From Leptospira andrefontaineae (GTDB lineage: Bacteria; Spirochaetota; Leptospiria; Leptospirales; Leptospiraceae), in the NCBI RefSeq assembly GCF_004770105.1, contig NZ_RQEY01000023.1:186001-250000 (forward strand): DNA of 64,000 nt, given 5' to 3'. A program made the position numbers and the translations under genes. Shown piece after piece: positions 35,884-43,443 of this stretch. The notes under the pieces were generated by a model. That model saw only the letters and a list, made by a program, of their open reading frames with translations. It was not told the origin of the DNA and ran no database searches. Positions within the stretch are counted from its first letter, which is position 1. The number at the start of each line of letters is the position of its first letter.

Positions 35884-36819
35884 ATGACGGTGAAGACAAT
35901 GAGAAAAAATTTCATTAAGAAAATGAATATAGTCACGATGATGCGAATAATTTTCGCGATTATGTTTTTGTTGGGCTCGTCTACTCTATCTGCAAAATCT
36001 TACGTTTTCGGAAGTTTAGGCGCGCAATTTAATTTAGGTAACTTGGGAGACGTTATCACGAAGGATGGATTGGATGCTTCAAGTAATTATGATGCTGTTT
36101 CCTCTACCGGACAAACAGGAGTATTACCACGCAGAGTACTATATCCAGACAATCGTCTCCTTTCTTTGCAGCACAGTACAATGGGACTAATCCACGCTAA
36201 TACTGGAGGACCATTAACAGGTGGAGTTATATCGCTTGGTTATGAACAAGATTTTGGTAAAAACTTTTTCTGGAGAGTGTCAGCAAATTATACAAAGAAA
36301 ATTATGGGTGGGGAATCTGACGCAAAATTTCTACAGTATAAATTTTATGATATAACATGGGACTATAGTGCTATTCAGATACCTGTGAATGTGGGAATCA
36401 AAATTTCACCTACGGAAGATACTGCGATTTATATAGGTGCCGGAGTGCATTATTTTAAAGGTGGATGGGGATTAGCCGGTAGTAATCGTGCGGAAGATGT
36501 ACATCAGTTTCTTGCGCAGACCCTTGGGCCTACTAATACAATCACAAATTTGTTAGAGGATGGAACTGATCCGAACGCGAACTGGGAAAATACTCGATTC
36601 AATGTATCCGGTGTTGCTCCTAATTGGTTGTTTGGAGTTCAGGCGCGAGTTTCGGACAAAGGATATGCTTTTATGGAAGCCGAGACATTCTTTTCTTTCA
36701 AATACGGAATCGCACATCCAAGTTCACAGGGTGGGGCTGAAGGTTTAGCTCCAAGCGTTGGCTATCCTATCGTACTTGGCGGAACACAATATCGTATAGG
36801 TTATAAATACGAGATTTAG
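35884..36819 (+). CDS. OmpL1-like outer-membrane porin
   Basis: Counting from ATG 35884 it has 311 residues; ATG 35899 and 35926 are alternatives and the signal peptide is MRIIFAIMFLLGSSTLSAKS. The mature sequence strongly resembles Leptospira OmpL1: ITKDGLDASSNYDAVSST, LGYEQDFGKNFFWRVSANYT, VGIKISPTEDTAIYIGAGVH and QARVSDKGYAFMEAETF all align with OmpL1 blocks from memory, and the protein ends in an aromatic-rich strand (YRIGYKYEI). OmpL1 is a beta-barrel porin of the outer membrane. This copy sits between catabolic hydrolase genes behind a copy of the island's operator, so it probably admits the aromatic substrate. An in-frame extension to 35713 crosses the promoter and is rejected. Confidence 0.82.
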   Translation: MTVKTMRKNFIKKMNIVTMMRIIFAIMFLLGSSTLSAKSYVFGSLGAQFNLGNLGDVITKDGLDASSNYDAVSSTGQTGVLPRRVLYPDNRLLSLQHSTMGLIHANTGGPLTGGVISLGYEQDFGKNFFWRVSANYTKKIMGGESDAKFLQYKFYDITWDYSAIQIPVNVGIKISPTEDTAIYIGAGVHYFKGGWGLAGSNRAEDVHQFLAQTLGPTNTITNLLEDGTDPNANWENTRFNVSGVAPNWLFGVQARVSDKGYAFMEAETFFSFKYGIAHPSSQGGAEGLAPSVGYPIVLGGTQYRIGYKYEI

Positions 36820-36856
36820 TTCACCTCTATCTGCTTCTTAAACTATTCTCTTGTGG

Positions 36857-36886
36857 GCAAGAAGATTCACTTCTTGCTTTTTTTTT
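36857..36886 (+). terminator. Rho-independent terminator after the porin gene
   Basis: GCAAGAAG (36857-36864) and CTTCTTGC (36870-36877) form a perfect 8-bp stem with a 5-base loop, followed by nine T. The remaining ~215 bases to site 3 show no gene. Confidence 0.9.
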
Positions 36887-37102
36887 GTCGATTGTGTATA
36901 GTTTGAGATTCTATTAATCATAAAACGTAAGCTTTTACGATATCTAACACCTTTAAAAAATTTATGGACCATAAAGGCTAAATCCGTTGCTTAAGAGAGG
37001 GAAAGCGAACAGCGAGAATGCTTATTGTTGCACAATTAAGCTCCAAGTAAACGGGGATAACAAAAATATTTAAAGAACTTTCTGATAATACCAGGCAAAA
37101 GC

Positions 37103-37136
37103 TTGACATTCAATAAATTTGGATACAGTGTATCCA
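37103..37136 (+). promoter_or_regulatory. Promoter and 17-bp palindromic operator, site 3
   Basis: TTGACA (37103-37108), a 15-base spacer and TACAGT (37124-37129) with the perfect palindrome TGGATACAGTGTATCCA (37120-37136) over the -10. The ATG of the next gene is at 37139, so transcription would begin at or next to the start codon and the message may be leaderless. Confidence 0.75.
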
Positions 37137-37138
37137 TA

Positions 37139-37975
37139 ATGAGAGAATGGAATAAACCCGATCATGATTCTTTATTTTCGACCGTTGATGGGATCAAGTT
37201 ACATTATAAAAGAATTGGGAAAGGGCCTATAGCGTTACTTTTGCATGGAAGTGGTTCTTCACTCCATTGTTTTGATTCGGTGGCGAATACGCTGAGTGAA
37301 AATTATCTTGAAACTATTCGTATAGATTTGCCCGGCTTCGGTCTGACTGGCGCTCGGCCAGATCGAGACTATTATATTGAAGCATATTCCTCAACGATTG
37401 CTCGCTTCATGGAAACCTTAAATATACCACGGTATGCCGTTGTCGGAAATTCACTTGGGGGGAATATTGCATGGAACCTAGCATTGGATTATCCTCAACA
37501 TATAGAGGCGATAGTTCTAATCAACGCTACCGGTTATCCGGAGAAGTCTTTACCTAAAGGATTACGAATGGCTCGAAATCCTTTTTTACGGCCAATATTG
37601 CGTCGTTGGACACCTCGTAGTGCAGTTGAGCGTAACCTACGTTCTATTGTAGGAGCTGAATCTAATATTGTAACGGATGAAATGATAGAAAGGGTTTTTC
37701 AATTAATGAGTCTCCCTGGAAATCGTTCAGCTTTCATTGATTTTGCTAATACCGATCAAACAGATAGAAGCTCTCAAATAGCAAATATATCTATTCCTAC
37801 TCTTGTACTTCGAAGTGCCAAAATAGACGGACAACATTTTGCAAGAGATATACGGAATTGCCAAGAATTGGTGCATATTGGTGGTGGACACTTGCTTCCA
37901 GAAGAAGATCCGAGTTGGGTATCTAAAGCGATCGAAAGGTTCCTTCATACTGTTAAAAAGAAGAGTAAGGAATAA
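37139..37975 (+). CDS. Soluble alpha/beta hydrolase, MhpC-like (pair B)
   Basis: From ATG 37139 the protein has 278 residues with no signal or anchor. It has LLLHGSGSSL, nucleophile Ser105 in VVGNSLGGN, acid in SAKIDGQHF and His in GGGHLLPEED. It is a clear paralogue of the anchored enzyme at 33106. An in-frame TTG at 37103 would translate through the operator and is rejected. By position, next to a second hydrolase and a flavin hydroxylase, it is the best candidate in the island for C-C hydrolysis of the ring-cleavage product. Confidence 0.85.
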   Translation: MREWNKPDHDSLFSTVDGIKLHYKRIGKGPIALLLHGSGSSLHCFDSVANTLSENYLETIRIDLPGFGLTGARPDRDYYIEAYSSTIARFMETLNIPRYAVVGNSLGGNIAWNLALDYPQHIEAIVLINATGYPEKSLPKGLRMARNPFLRPILRRWTPRSAVERNLRSIVGAESNIVTDEMIERVFQLMSLPGNRSAFIDFANTDQTDRSSQIANISIPTLVLRSAKIDGQHFARDIRNCQELVHIGGGHLLPEEDPSWVSKAIERFLHTVKKKSKE

Positions 37976-37980
37976 TTTAA

Positions 37981-38883
37981 ATGAAATACTTTATTTCAAA
38001 TTATGAAAATCAAAAATTAGATTCCTCCTCTCGAAAAAAAATGCGGGGAAGTTTTATTCAACTATCAGACGGTATAACGCATTACGAACTAAAAGGGCCA
38101 AACGGGGGAGAACTTGTTTTTCTCTTCGGTGGTTTAACGATTCCATTGTTCTATTGGGACGCAATAACTACTGAACTTCATGATAAAGGTTTTCGTACTC
38201 TTACCTACAGCGGATACGGTAGAGGCTATTCGGACCGAATTAATGAAAAATATGATTTAACATTATTTGTGCGTCAAGCTTCGGACTTAATTCAGTGTCT
38301 GGGTTTGGACGAGGTATATCATGTCGTTGGGGCCTCTATGGGAGCTCTTATTGCGATGGAATTTTCCAAGCAACATGCGTCATTCATTAAGACGCTAACG
38401 TTTGTTGGTCCTGCGGGTTTGGCGCGACCTATCTTGTCACCAGATCGAATACTACGATATGATCTACTCGCGAACTTCCTTGCGAAGCATTTTGGGACTC
38501 GTTTGCTTGAGCAACATTTGGGACACAATATTCGTGATCCCAAGGACGCTTTGATCTTGGCAAAAATGACTCGAGATGCTTATCGAATAGAGGGATCTAT
38601 GTTTGCTCTATTTTCTACATTGCAGAATTTTCGCCTTTCCAATCGCAGTGATTTGTATCGTGGCGTAAAAAATTTAGGAATACCTATTCAATTAATTTGG
38701 GGTAAGGATGATTTGGTAACCCCGATCCACCTTATGCAAGAAGCTCTTCATCTCTTGCAACCTCAGAGTTTTCAAATTATTGACTGTGGTCACATGGTTC
38801 CATTTGAACGTCCAGGTCAATTAGCGGAACATTTCAATTCATTCATACTATCATCGCAGAAAGGAATATCTCATGGAAAGTAA
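37981..38883 (+). CDS. Soluble alpha/beta hydrolase (pair B)
   Basis: The protein has 300 residues without a signal peptide. Features are FLFGGLTIP, nucleophile Ser119 in VVGASMGALIAM, acid in WGKDDLVTP and His in DCGHMVPFERPG. It is related to the protein at 34159, so the 33-35 kb pair is duplicated here in the same order. It starts five bases after the previous gene and overlaps the flavin hydroxylase gene by 11 bases, forming one translationally linked unit. Confidence 0.82.
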   Translation: MKYFISNYENQKLDSSSRKKMRGSFIQLSDGITHYELKGPNGGELVFLFGGLTIPLFYWDAITTELHDKGFRTLTYSGYGRGYSDRINEKYDLTLFVRQASDLIQCLGLDEVYHVVGASMGALIAMEFSKQHASFIKTLTFVGPAGLARPILSPDRILRYDLLANFLAKHFGTRLLEQHLGHNIRDPKDALILAKMTRDAYRIEGSMFALFSTLQNFRLSNRSDLYRGVKNLGIPIQLIWGKDDLVTPIHLMQEALHLLQPQSFQIIDCGHMVPFERPGQLAEHFNSFILSSQKGISHGK

Positions 38884-40492
38884 TAAGATTATCGATGTTC
38901 TGATCGTTGGCGCTGGGCCAACAGGAACTTCTTTAGCTATTGACCTCGTTCGTCGGGGTCTTGATGTAAGGATCATTGATAAGGCACCACATGCTTTTCA
39001 GGGATCACGCGCAAAAGGCATTCAGCCTCGTACCTTAGAAGTATTCGATGATTTTGAAGTAATTACAGATATTCTTTCACAAGGCAGTCTCTATCCATTA
39101 TTGGGAATTCATCTTGGTCCGATTACGATTCCGTGGCCGATGTTTAAAAATAAACGAGCTACAGCATCTACTCCTTATCCAAATACTTGGTTAATTCCGC
39201 AATATACTACGGATAGCGCCCTGCACAACCAGCTTAAGAAACTTGGTCGTAATGTAGACTTCGGACGAAAACTCATAGGGTTTACGCAGGGGCTTGAGGC
39301 CGTTGTTTCTCGTGTTTCCTTCTCAAATGGTGAAGAGGAGATTATATCCCGTTACCTAGTTGGAGCTGACGGTGGCTCGAGTGAAGTGCGACAGCAATTA
39401 GGAGTGAATTTTATTGGATCAACGGATGAACAAGATCGAATATTAATCGTAGATGCTATCACGACAGGGTTATCAAGAAATAGATGGCATGTTTGGCCAG
39501 GAAGAAACGGAAAGTTTGTTGGCGCTTGTCCTTTGCCCAACAGTCAGTTATTCCAATGGATGATTCGGCTTGCGCCAGAAGAGGAGCCTCCGGAGAGCCT
39601 AATAGACATTAATCGAAGGATCCAGTCTCACACACGTAATCTGAGAATTGTGCTCAAAGAAATGAAATGGAGATCAGTGTTTCGTCCGAACATTCGTCTC
39701 GCGGAAGTCTATCGTAGTAAGCGTGTCTTTATTTCTGGTGACGCTGCTCATGTTCATACACCGGCCGGTGCCCAGGGATTAAATACCGGGATTCAAGATG
39801 CATATAACTTAGGGTGGAAACTCGCACAAGTGTTAGCTGGTGCAAGCGACGATCTTCTGGATACTTATGAAATGGAACGACGCCCAATCGCCGCCTCGGT
39901 ACTCGGGCTATCAACGAAAAAGTATAATGGAATTTCGAACCTGGATCCTTCTAGTATACGTCGTGGAAAAGATGAGCAACAGCTGACACTAACATATCAT
40001 GGTGGACCTCTGGCATCTAGTGCTAGTGATCGAACAAACACTCTTGAGAGCGGAGACAGAGCACCGGATGCTTTCTTATTTGATTCGAAAGGTAAAGGAG
40101 TCCGGTTATTCGATCTTTTTCGAGGATCTCATTTTACTCTCATCGCATATGGTAACCGAGCGGCCAGAGATCTTGCTCGTATTAATTGGCCTGTGAATGG
40201 TGCGCAATTAAAACGAATCGTAGTGAATTCATCATGGATACTTCAAGCTGATTATGTTTTGAATGATTTGAAACACACTTTTGAAAGTGTCTATAGTCCA
40301 CCGGATGATACATTGATTCTTATACGTCCAGATGGGTATATAGCTCACATTTCATCAAGTGAAGACTTAAACTCTCTGTATAATTCAATACACAAAATGA
40401 CACCCAACGCTGAATTCTCCGGCGAACGAGCGGGTGAAAGCAATATAACTAATAAACCTTTTTCACATGAGCGTGGATATCGTGCCAACTAA
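38873..40492 (+). CDS. FAD-dependent aromatic hydroxylase (class A, PheA/TfdB-like)
   Basis: The protein has 539 residues. Motifs: VLIVGAGPTGTSLAIDLV, LVGADGGSSEVRQQL and VFISGDAAHVHTPAGAQG followed by NTGIQDAYNLGWKLAQVL. The C-terminal thioredoxin-like domain is present (GDRAPDAFLFDSKGKGVRLF). It monohydroxylates a phenol ring. It is distinct from the enzyme at 29119 (for example HTPAGAQG versus TPPFAGQG), so the island carries two different hydroxylases, possibly acting at successive positions or on different substrates. It overlaps the hydrolase gene before it and the MFS gene after it. Confidence 0.88.
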   Translation: MESNKIIDVLIVGAGPTGTSLAIDLVRRGLDVRIIDKAPHAFQGSRAKGIQPRTLEVFDDFEVITDILSQGSLYPLLGIHLGPITIPWPMFKNKRATASTPYPNTWLIPQYTTDSALHNQLKKLGRNVDFGRKLIGFTQGLEAVVSRVSFSNGEEEIISRYLVGADGGSSEVRQQLGVNFIGSTDEQDRILIVDAITTGLSRNRWHVWPGRNGKFVGACPLPNSQLFQWMIRLAPEEEPPESLIDINRRIQSHTRNLRIVLKEMKWRSVFRPNIRLAEVYRSKRVFISGDAAHVHTPAGAQGLNTGIQDAYNLGWKLAQVLAGASDDLLDTYEMERRPIAASVLGLSTKKYNGISNLDPSSIRRGKDEQQLTLTYHGGPLASSASDRTNTLESGDRAPDAFLFDSKGKGVRLFDLFRGSHFTLIAYGNRAARDLARINWPVNGAQLKRIVVNSSWILQADYVLNDLKHTFESVYSPPDDTLILIRPDGYIAHISSSEDLNSLYNSIHKMTPNAEFSGERAGESNITNKPFSHERGYRAN

Positions 40493-41732
40493 TCAAACGA
40501 ATACAGACTTTGGATATGAGTCAGTAAAATTGGAATTTAAAAATGGGCCGCCGCGTTGGGTAGCACCACGCGATTTATCATTTTTGTTTGTTGCGTTTGC
40601 CTTCATCGTAGTAATGCTCGGAACAACTTTACCTACCCCTCTATACGTCTTCTATCAGAGAAAGTTAGGCTTCTCTACATTTATGAGTACTATGATATTT
40701 TCAGCTTACTCGTTTGGCGTACTCGTTGCACTTATACTATTTGGGCGAGCATCGGATACGGTAGGTCGCAGGCCTATCTTGCTCTTGGGACTTGTTTGTT
40801 CATTTCTTAGCTCTTCCGTCTTTTTAGGAGCCAATGAACTTACTGCGCTATTTGTTGGTCGTGTCTTCTCTGGATTATCGGCAGGCATTTTCACAGGAAC
40901 TGCTACTGCCACTCTTGTTGATCTTACTGAACAAGGTGGTTCAGAGCACGCGTCGCTTGTTGCCACATTAGCTAATATGGGAGGGCTCGGTCTTGGTCCA
41001 TTAATGGCTGGTTTACTCGCTGAATATTATCCATCACCATTGCTGTTGCCGTTCAAATTTCATTTGGGCTTATTATTATTCGCAACTATTGGATTATGGG
41101 TAATACCTGAACCTATTTTAACAAAAAATAGGTTAAAGTTTAGCATAGTGAGATTGGCTATTCCTTTATCAATGCGATCGATTTTCATAAAAGCTGCAAC
41201 TGCTGGATTTGCGGGGTTCGCAGTGTTAGGATTGTTTACGGCAGTTGTCCCTTTATTTCTATCTAAATTGCTTATGCAAACTTCACCTGCACTTTCTGGC
41301 TATATGGCTTGTTCGATCTTTGTCGCATCTGCGATAGGACAAATAACGCTTGGGAGGTCTCTGGGTAATTTGGCAATTCCCGTTGGCTGCGCCTTGCTTA
41401 TGATCGGGATGGTATTCTTTTCGACTTCTCTTATTACTGGATCCATAGTCTTTTTATCCTCCACTGCTATTGTTGCTGGGCTTGGGCAGGGAGTCATATT
41501 GCGCGCAAGTATCGCAGCGATAAATGAGAAGGCTCCACAAGAAAAGCGTGCGAGTATAGCCTCCTCTTTCTTTCTCATTCTATACTTAGCAATCTCATTA
41601 CCAGTAATTGGCGTCGGTTTTGGCGCCGATATTGTCGGATTCAGGTTTGCTGGAATCTTCTTTAGTTGTGTTGTGATTTTTTTATCTGTAATTGCTCTTA
41701 TTGCAATACTTCATACTAAAAGAATTCAATAA
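40467..41732 (+). CDS. MFS transporter
   Basis: The protein has 421 residues and about twelve hydrophobic helices after a ~30-residue cytosolic leader. The A-like motif GRASDTVGRRPILLLG lies between helices 2 and 3, and GLGLGPLMAGLLAEY corresponds to the antiporter-type motif C region. Its start overlaps the hydroxylase end by 26 bases. In this operon it could import the aromatic acid or export a toxic intermediate; motif C hints at efflux, but direction cannot be decided. Confidence 0.82.
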   Translation: MSVDIVPTNQTNTDFGYESVKLEFKNGPPRWVAPRDLSFLFVAFAFIVVMLGTTLPTPLYVFYQRKLGFSTFMSTMIFSAYSFGVLVALILFGRASDTVGRRPILLLGLVCSFLSSSVFLGANELTALFVGRVFSGLSAGIFTGTATATLVDLTEQGGSEHASLVATLANMGGLGLGPLMAGLLAEYYPSPLLLPFKFHLGLLLFATIGLWVIPEPILTKNRLKFSIVRLAIPLSMRSIFIKAATAGFAGFAVLGLFTAVVPLFLSKLLMQTSPALSGYMACSIFVASAIGQITLGRSLGNLAIPVGCALLMIGMVFFSTSLITGSIVFLSSTAIVAGLGQGVILRASIAAINEKAPQEKRASIASSFFLILYLAISLPVIGVGFGADIVGFRFAGIFFSCVVIFLSVIALIAILHTKRIQ

Positions 41733-41763
41733 GTAACGGAAATTAAAAGTAAGCGAATGGTTT

Positions 41764-41796
41764 TTGTATTAAATAAAATCGGATACGGTGTATCCA
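41764..41796 (+). promoter_or_regulatory. Promoter with palindromic operator, site 4
   Basis: CGGATACGGTGTATCCA (41780-41796) differs from the consensus palindrome at two positions. TTGTAT (41764-41769) with TACGGT (41784-41789), spaced 14, is a weaker version of the promoter at sites 1 and 3. It lies 20 bases before the amidohydrolase start, leaving room for GAGG at 41805-41808. Confidence 0.65.
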
Positions 41797-41815
41797 ATTT
41801 TTATGAGGTAAATTA

Positions 41816-43204
41816 ATGAAACGGATCCTGTTGCGAGGTGCTGTAGTAGTGACAATGTCACCAAATCGTCCAGATTCAGAACACCTTGATATTCTTATAG
41901 AAGATGGACTTATTTCTAAAATGGATCCTCATTTAGAAGTATACGCGGATGAGATTGTGGACTTTAAAGATCGCATTCTTATTCCTGGACTCATTAATGC
42001 TCATATTCATAGTTGGCAAGCTGCTCTGCGATGTGCTGGAGCGGATTGGACTCTCTTAGAGTATCTTGCCAACGCCCATGCTGGACTTTCTTCAAAGTAT
42101 AATCCGAAGGATATGTACATCGCTGCATTATTTTGTGCTCTAAATCAAATCAATTGTGGTACGACGACTATCGGTGATTGGTGCCATAACGCTCGTACGC
42201 CAACATATGCTGATCAGACGATTCAAGGGCTTGATGATTCAGGTATTCGTGCCGTGTATTTTAATGGAACGCCACATAGAATTAGGGAAGCGATTCACCC
42301 AATCCAAGAAATTGATCGATTGATGAGAATATTGAAAAATCATAAATTAATTTCTGTTGGAATGGCGATACCTGGACCGCAATATTCCAAGTTACACGTT
42401 GCCAAAACGGATTTGATTAATGCTAAAGACCGTGATATTATTGTTTCAATGCACCAGAGTGGAGGACTGCCTGGGGCAGCTTGGAAAGCTGTATTGGACG
42501 CAAATCTAATTGGGCCGCACGTTAACATTGTGCACGGCTGCGATTTGCCGGATGAATGGATCAGATTGTTTGTTCAGGCAGGAGCTACCTTTACCTCAAC
42601 ACCAGAGAATGAATTAAGTCAAGGACATGGCCTTCCTCTTACCGGTAGATTATTACGTTATGGCACAGCTCCTTCGATAGGAACAGATACTGATACTGTA
42701 GTTTCGGGAGAAGTCTTGGTAGCGGCACGGATTGCTCTTGCTCATCAACGTGGACAAGATCACCAACAAAGTCTCCAGGAAACGGGCCTTTTCTCTGCAT
42801 CACCTACAATCACAAGCAAAGATGCTCTTTCATGGTTAACTGTAGAAGGCGCTCGAGCTCTTGGACTAGCGGACAGTGTTGGTCGTCTGGAGCCTGGTAT
42901 GCAAGCGGATATCGTTGCTATCGATACCCGTAATTTGAATCTATGGCCAGCACACGATCCTGTTGCTACTGCACTTCAAGCAAACATGGCGAATATAGAA
43001 GCAGTAATGATTGCAGGTAGGTGGCGAAAACGTGAACATACTCTTATCGATGTAGATACAAGTAGCTTACGATCAAAACTTTTCGACTCCGGCCAGAGGC
43101 TTCTAGGGACGCTGCAATCACCTGGTATTGTAACGCGTCTTCGCCAGAAAGTAGTCAGAGAAGTATTAATGAAAAAGCTCAGAAAGAAAATTGAATCCTT
43201 GTAA
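41816..43204 (+). CDS. Metal-dependent amidohydrolase (deaminase/chlorohydrolase group)
   Basis: The protein has 462 residues of the amidohydrolase superfamily. The HxH pair is NAHIHSWQ, then MHQSGG, VHGCDLPDEW and the metal Asp in SIGTDTDTVVSG. The C-terminal beta domain VEGARALGLADSVGRLEPGM, then QADIVAI, is standard. Relatives deaminate adenosine-type compounds or hydrolyse ring substituents of s-triazines and other heteroaromatics. Here it is the last gene of the island and has its own operator copy. It may release an amine or ring substituent from the substrate or inducer; the substrate is unknown. Confidence 0.82.
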   Translation: MKRILLRGAVVVTMSPNRPDSEHLDILIEDGLISKMDPHLEVYADEIVDFKDRILIPGLINAHIHSWQAALRCAGADWTLLEYLANAHAGLSSKYNPKDMYIAALFCALNQINCGTTTIGDWCHNARTPTYADQTIQGLDDSGIRAVYFNGTPHRIREAIHPIQEIDRLMRILKNHKLISVGMAIPGPQYSKLHVAKTDLINAKDRDIIVSMHQSGGLPGAAWKAVLDANLIGPHVNIVHGCDLPDEWIRLFVQAGATFTSTPENELSQGHGLPLTGRLLRYGTAPSIGTDTDTVVSGEVLVAARIALAHQRGQDHQQSLQETGLFSASPTITSKDALSWLTVEGARALGLADSVGRLEPGMQADIVAIDTRNLNLWPAHDPVATALQANMANIEAVMIAGRWRKREHTLIDVDTSSLRSKLFDSGQRLLGTLQSPGIVTRLRQKVVREVLMKKLRKKIESL

Positions 43205-43289
43205 CATTACGCAGGTTAAGTTCTTATTGTATAAATTCGAACGAGAATTACCTCTTGGGGAATATCTTTCTTATAGTATTGAATGGCGG

Positions 43290-43319
43290 GTTAAGATAGA
43301 AATCCTTTCCTCTCAATCC
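43290..43319 (+). repeat. 30-bp direct repeat R4, right boundary of accessory island
   Basis: It is identical over 30 bases and in the same orientation as R1 at 21853-21882 (core AAGATAGAAATCCTTTCC). It lies 86 bases after the amidohydrolase stop. No transposase follows it, so it is a solitary end or attachment-site-like copy. Confidence 0.85.
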
Positions 43320-43443
43320 TAATATTTTGCGTACAAAAAATACATTTTCGAAGTAAATTTTGTCCGAATTTTTTCTGAAATCGATAGAAAGTAACAAAGC
43401 TTCTTTAATCGATTAAAGAAAATTGGGAGAGATTATTCTGAAA

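Noticed and set aside
41816..43204. Assigning the amidohydrolase as an atrazine or hydroxyatrazine hydrolase
   Set aside because: Superfamily motifs fit many deaminases and dechlorinases; the substrate cannot be told from motifs.
21853..43319. R1 and R4 as terminal inverted repeats of a single transposon
   Set aside because: Both copies have the same orientation, so they cannot be inverted ends of one element. No reverse-complement copy was found near either border.
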